Assembly: GCF_006094395.1 (NCBI RefSeq)
Contig: NZ_CP035291.1
Span: forward strand, 1,426,001-1,490,000
Direction of reading: 5' to 3'
Length of the DNA: 64,000 bases
Source: Staphylococcus haemolyticus
GTDB taxonomy: Bacteria; Bacillota; Bacilli; Staphylococcales; Staphylococcaceae
Shown: piece after piece, positions 60,504 to 64,000 of the stretch
Layout: the number at the start of each line of letters is the position of its first letter
Numbering within the stretch: position 1 is the stretch's first letter
The notes under the pieces: generated by a model
Databases searched by the model: none
Seen by the model: the letters and a program-made list of their open reading frames with translations, nothing else
Told to the model about the DNA's origin: nothing
Made by a program: the position numbers and the translations under genes

Positions 60504-60841
60504 TATTTATTGCTCCTACTTCAAAGAATCTTTATCTACTTTTAGTTCAAAATTTAAATTATAATTTTCAATAATATCTTTATCTTCAACCAAAAATTTA
60601 TATATCCAGTTTTATTAAGTATACAATAGAAATTAACAAAACTAAAATACAAACCATTTATTAGATTGAAATATTTTGTAAAATATATGATGTAATTCTA
60701 ATTGAGTGAGCTATTAAAATACAAGTTTTATATAAATAAAAGAGATTAAGACATCTGCCATTGTCTTAATCTCTAAAAGAATTCTTATATAAGCTTAATA
60801 ATGAATAATAATTAGTACTGTTTTAATTAGGAGGTTAATGA
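60504..60841. other. Intergenic region between femA and the NTF2-like gene
   Basis: AT-rich DNA that should carry the femA promoter (minus strand; TATACT at about 60620 is a possible -10 with a poor -35) and the promoter of the divergent NTF2-like gene. The only strong structure is the hairpin at 60741-60774. Confidence 0.4.
60741..60774 (-). terminator. Hairpin, probable terminator of the trp operon
   Basis: A perfect 13-bp stem (60741-60753 with 60762-60774), 8-nt loop, followed on the minus strand by TTTATTTAT. No other terminator is seen after trpA, so trp transcripts would run about 400 nt past trpA to this point. Confidence 0.7.
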
Positions 60842-61162
60842 ATGTTTAATTATGAACAAGTCCATTTAAATTCAAAACATCGTTTAGATAAGACATATTT
60901 AGACTACTTACATCCAGATTTCAAGGAAATTGGTCATTCTGGAAATATAATTACTAAAAATGATTTATATTTTATTGAATTGAACACTTTTGATTATGAA
61001 ATCATCGATTTTGAATATAAATCATTATCTGATAATTGTCGGTTAAGTGTTTATACACTGATTAACTACACCACAAATAGAAATAGCCGAAGAAGCTCGT
61101 TATGGCTTTGGTATGATGATGATTGGAAATTATATTTCCATCAAGGGACACCTTTAAACTAA
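60842..61162 (+). CDS. NTF2-like (SnoaL/DUF4440-type) protein
   Basis: A 106-residue protein with the NTF2-like pattern: an early helix (KTYLDYLHPDFKEIGHSG), then strands with LYFIELNTFDYEIIDFEYK, LSVYTLINYTT and a final SLWLWYDDDWKLYFHQGTP. Such cone-shaped folds bind small molecules or act as simple enzymes, and the function is unknown here. AGGAGG is seven bases before the ATG. Its last four bases overlap the end of trpA on the opposite strand. Confidence 0.82.
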   Translation: MFNYEQVHLNSKHRLDKTYLDYLHPDFKEIGHSGNIITKNDLYFIELNTFDYEIIDFEYKSLSDNCRLSVYTLINYTTNRNSRRSSLWLWYDDDWKLYFHQGTPLN

Positions 61163-61890
61163 AGCGTATCTAGCGTTTCTCTTACTTGTTTCAAATAGTG
61201 AATCGTATCCTCGTTATTATCTTGACAAAAGCGTTTTACAATTTCACTACCAATGACTACGCCGTCAGCAACAGTAGCTAAATCCTTAATATGTTCTTTA
61301 GTTCTGATGCCAAAACCTGCAACTACAGGAATATCCGTATGTGCTTTTAGATGTTTTAATTTATCTTTTAATTGAGGATGAAACGTTCCATTTTTGCCTG
61401 TTGTTGCATTCATAGTTACAGTGTATATAAACCCTTCAGCATGCTTAACGATTTCTTTTATACGGTCATCATTTGCAGTCATTGATATGAGAGATATCAC
61501 TTTAACATCAAATTTGGATATTTTATGCTTTAATTTTTGAGTTAATTCGTAAGGCAAATCCGGAATAATCACGCCGTAAACACCTACTTTTTCACATTCT
61601 TTAAAGAAAGCTTCTTCTCCATAAGAAACAATGATATTGTAATACGTCATTAGTACATATTTGCAATTAATTTCATCTTTATTATTGGATAATTCATTAA
61701 AAATGTAATTAATTGTCACGCCTTGCTTGATAGCTCGGTTGCCTGCTTCCATTATTATGGGACCATCAGCTACTGGGTCAGAGAATGGTACACCAATTTC
61801 TATTATATCAGCACCATTCTCATCTAAGATTTTCATATTTTTAATAAATGACTTATTCCCCATAATGTATGGAATAAATAATTTAGTCAT
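61159..61890 (-). CDS. trpA: Tryptophan synthase alpha subunit
   Basis: A 243-residue TIM-barrel protein that cleaves indole-glycerol phosphate and passes indole to TrpB. Motifs: the catalytic Glu in [38 protein letters not shown] with the catalytic Asp, and [11 protein letters not shown] with GVVIGSEIV for phosphate binding. ATG 61890 follows AAGAGGTGAG and overlaps the trpB stop by 8 bp. It is short at the N-terminus compared with the E. coli protein, as in other staphylococci. Confidence 0.95.
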   Translation of the reverse strand: MTKLFIPYIMGNKSFIKNMKILDENGADIIEIGVPFSDPVADGPIIMEAGNRAIKQGVTINYIFNELSNNKDEINCKYVLMTYYNIIVSYGEEAFFKECEKVGVYGVIIPDLPYELTQKLKHKISKFDVKVISLISMTANDDRIKEIVKHAEGFIYTVTMNATTGKNGTFHPQLKDKLKHLKAHTDIPVVAGFGIRTKEHIKDLATVADGVVIGSEIVKRFCQDNNEDTIHYLKQVRETLDTL

Positions 61891-63094
61891 GTGACTCACC
61901 TCTTGTTTGCATATAGTGTCTAATTGTTTCCATATCCTTGTCACCGCGACCTGAAATAGTAACTACTAAAATTTCATCTTTATTCATTTTAGGTGCTAAC
62001 TTTTCAACATAACTAAGTGCATGTGCACTTTCAATGGCAGGTATGATTCCTTCCATTTTGCTGAAGCGGATGAGCGCCTCCATTGCTTCTGTATCAGTGG
62101 CATGTTTATATTGCACACGTCCAATATCGTGATAATATGAATGTTCAGGACCTATACCTGGATAATCTAAACCTGCAGATATAGAGTGTGCTAATTCTAC
62201 TTGTCCATTTTCATCTTGAATTAAGTACATTTTTGAACCATGAAGTACGCCTGGACGTCCTTTTCCAATTGCAAGTGCGTGCTTAACAGTATCAATCCCT
62301 TGTCCTGCAGCCTCTACACCATATAATTTGACCTTATCTTTAATAAATGGATAAAAGGTCCCTATTGCATTAGACCCTCCACCTATACATGCAACAACTG
62401 CATCTGGTAATCGACCAGTTTTTTGAAGTAATTGTTCTTTAATTTCTTGACCTATAACACTTTGAAAATCTCTGACCATCGTTGGAAAAGGATCAGGTCC
62501 TAATGCTGAACCTAGTAAATAGTGAGTATCTTCAACATGACTAACCCAATACTGTAATGCCTTGTTTACCGCATCAGAAAGTGTTCCTTGACCTTCATCC
62601 ACTGCTTCAACTTTAGCTCCTAATAATTCCATGCGAAATACATTAAGCTGTTGACGTTTGATATCTTCTCTTCCCATAAATACGATTAATTCCATATCAA
62701 ATAATGCAGCTACTGTGGCACTAGCAACACCATGCTGACCTGCGCCCGTTTCAGCAACTAATTTATTTTTGCCCATACGTTTTGCCAATAAAGCTTGCCC
62801 TATCGCATTATTAATTTTATGTGCGCCGGTATGGTTCAAATCCTCACGTTTTAAATATATTTGAGCTCCACCCAACGCTTCACTATATGATTTTGCATAA
62901 GTCAATGAGGTTTCTCTCCCTACATATTCTTTCAAATAATAAGTTAATTCATCTTGAAACGATTGATCTTGTTTAGCCTTGTTATACGCTTGTTTTAATT
63001 CTATAATTGCTGGCATTAATGTCTCTGGAACATATTGCCCACCATATTCTCCGAAAAAACCTAATTCATCTGCTTCAGTTTGTATATTATACAT
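61883..63094 (-). CDS. trpB: Tryptophan synthase beta subunit
   Basis: A 403-residue PLP enzyme joining indole and serine. Motifs: [13 protein letters not shown], the PLP Lys in [30 protein letters not shown] and [15 protein letters not shown]. It forms an alpha2-beta2 complex with TrpA. AAGGGAG precedes the ATG; the gene starts one base after the trpF stop. Confidence 0.97.
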   Translation of the reverse strand: MYNIQTEADELGFFGEYGGQYVPETLMPAIIELKQAYNKAKQDQSFQDELTYYLKEYVGRETSLTYAKSYSEALGGAQIYLKREDLNHTGAHKINNAIGQALLAKRMGKNKLVAETGAGQHGVASATVAALFDMELIVFMGREDIKRQQLNVFRMELLGAKVEAVDEGQGTLSDAVNKALQYWVSHVEDTHYLLGSALGPDPFPTMVRDFQSVIGQEIKEQLLQKTGRLPDAVVACIGGGSNAIGTFYPFIKDKVKLYGVEAAGQGIDTVKHALAIGKGRPGVLHGSKMYLIQDENGQVELAHSISAGLDYPGIGPEHSYYHDIGRVQYKHATDTEAMEALIRFSKMEGIIPAIESAHALSYVEKLAPKMNKDEILVVTISGRGDKDMETIRHYMQTRGESHD

Positions 63095-63095
63095 A

Positions 63096-63722
63096 TTATA
63101 ATTCTCCCTTCACTTGTTGTATCACAGTTAACATTTTATTTTTGTCTTTCATACCATCCGTTTCAATACTGCTTGAAATGTCATAACCTAAGTGATTCAA
63201 CTTCAATGTTTCAATTTGTTTTATCTTATCAACGTCAATACCTCCAGCAATTAAAAACGGTATAGATTGATCTAAGCCCTTAAGCAATGTCCAATCAAAA
63301 GATTGTCCAGTCCCACCATATTGCTCTGATGGCGTATCTATAATAAATAAGTCAATATGCTCTTTGAATTGATTGATATCATTTATTATATTTTGAGTAG
63401 CTGGTAAAGCTTTAATTATCTTAATATTCTTAAAATTTAAACGAAGTTGTTTGATAAAATCTATTGTCTCATCACCATGGAGTTGGATAGCATTAATATT
63501 AGTAGCATTAATAATTTTCTTTATTAATTGCAATGTTGGATTAACTAATACGACTACTCTATCTATTTCGTCTGGCAACAATCTAGATAGTTTATTTATT
63601 TGTTCAATGTCCAAATGTCGTTTACTTTTGGGATAGTGTATAAATCCCACCATGTTTATATTGAGTGGTCGAATGCTTAATGCTTCTACTTTAGTTTTGA
63701 TACCGCAAAATTTTAAAATCAT
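63096..63722 (-). CDS. trpF: Phosphoribosylanthranilate isomerase
   Basis: A 208-residue TIM barrel: KFCGIKT at the start with the catalytic Cys, [48 protein letters not shown] with the catalytic Asp, and [11 protein letters not shown]. It converts phosphoribosylanthranilate to CdRP. Its ATG overlaps the trpC stop (ATGA), so the two are translationally coupled. Confidence 0.95.
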   Translation of the reverse strand: MILKFCGIKTKVEALSIRPLNINMVGFIHYPKSKRHLDIEQINKLSRLLPDEIDRVVVLVNPTLQLIKKIINATNINAIQLHGDETIDFIKQLRLNFKNIKIIKALPATQNIINDINQFKEHIDLFIIDTPSEQYGGTGQSFDWTLLKGLDQSIPFLIAGGIDVDKIKQIETLKLNHLGYDISSSIETDGMKDKNKMLTVIQQVKGEL

Positions 63723-64000
63723 TGTTTCACCTTTTTTAATTTAAGTGAGGGTATAAAATGTTCTAACTCATTACAATTCATTAAGGCTCCACCAACTAAT
63801 AAACCATCGATCCCGCTTTTTACTATTTGCTTAACCTCTTGTTGTGAATGAATTCCACTTTCAGAAATATATAAATAGTTCTCTTTCTTACACTTAAGTA
63901 TTTGATTAGTATGTTTAACATCGGTGTTGAATGATTTTAAATCACGATTGTTTACCCCAATGATTTGTGGATTTAACTGATAGGCACGTTGTAACTCAAT
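63719..64000 (-). CDS. trpC: Indole-3-glycerol phosphate synthase, C-terminal part
   Basis: The last 93 codons of trpC run to the window edge; the 5' part is outside. The visible protein has [25 protein letters not shown] and [12 protein letters not shown], which are the phosphate-binding and product-side motifs of the IGPS TIM barrel. It closes the indole ring, giving the substrate of TrpA. Order trpC-trpF-trpB-trpA is the usual staphylococcal one. Confidence 0.95.
   Translation of the reverse strand: MELQRAYQLNPQIIGVNNRDLKSFNTDVKHTNQILKCKKENYLYISESGIHSQQEVKQIVKSGIDGLLVGGALMNCNELEHFIPSLKLKKVKQ

Overview
The window is low-GC chromosomal DNA from a coagulase-negative-type Staphylococcus. The evidence is a YSIRK/LPXTG surface protein, ArlRS, FemA/FemB, CvfB, CvfC and FakB2 homologues, and gene blocks in the order familiar from S. 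aureus (thyA-dfrA-fakB2-msrAB-crr; arlRS-odhAB; lysC-to-lysA; pstSCAB-phoU; trp-femAB). I cannot fix the species from sequence alone. The DHFR and FemA sequences differ clearly from the S. aureus versions I remember.

Layout. 1-6.1 kb: the 3' part of one LPXTG adhesin made of nine nearly identical 270-bp Ig-like repeats, then a complete YSIRK paralogue whose eight repeats have diverged. 6.2-7.5 kb (minus): an RNase H-like protein and a queuosine-precursor transporter behind a preQ1-I riboswitch. 7.6-9.7 kb: a CvfC-type operon (zinc-finger-like protein, Nfu N-domain protein, CvfC, bacilliredoxin). 9.9-14.1 kb: thyA, dfrA, fakB2, msrA, msrB, crr, yozE. 14.4-18.1 kb: ctpA, an acetyltransferase, murG, a PAP2 phosphatase. 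18.2-18.43 kb: on the minus strand a consensus promoter with two Fur boxes drives an unannotated RNA of about 185 nt with three C-rich stretches and a strong terminator. I read it as the IsrR iron-sparing sRNA, and it is the most interesting item in the window. 18.6-25 kb: arlRS and odhAB.

25-34.5 kb: small unknown proteins, a VOC protein, a MoxR/VWA pair, brnQ with a CodY-like site, telA-xpaC, acylphosphatase, a DUF1033 protein and a cold-shock protein. 34.6-36.1 kb: an intact ISL3-family insertion sequence lying between cspA and lysA. 36.1-44.9 kb (minus): the lysine/diaminopimelate operon lysC-asd-dapA-dapB-dapD-dapL-alr-lysA, controlled by a lysine riboswitch with a clear promoter and terminator. 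45-46.6 kb: an ABC-F protein. 46.8-52.7 kb: cvfB, then pstSCAB-phoU behind an 11-bp-period Pho box.

52.8-57.1 kb: pepF, a small membrane protein, a stand-alone Fur-controlled siderophore-binding lipoprotein and a HAD phosphatase. In S. aureus this interval holds opp-2 oligopeptide transport genes (from memory); here they are absent and an 865-bp AT-rich stretch remains. 58-60.5 kb: femB and femA (peptidoglycan cross-bridge). 60.8-64 kb: an NTF2-like gene convergent with, and overlapping, the end of the trp operon (trpC partial, trpF, trpB, trpA).

Common themes are cell-wall synthesis (murG, femAB, dap/lysA, alr, ctpA) and nutrient sensing (Fur, CodY, CcpA, PhoPR, lysine and preQ1 signals). 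Almost all genes are ordinary core genes; accessory material is confined to the adhesins, the IS and the femB/pepF interval.
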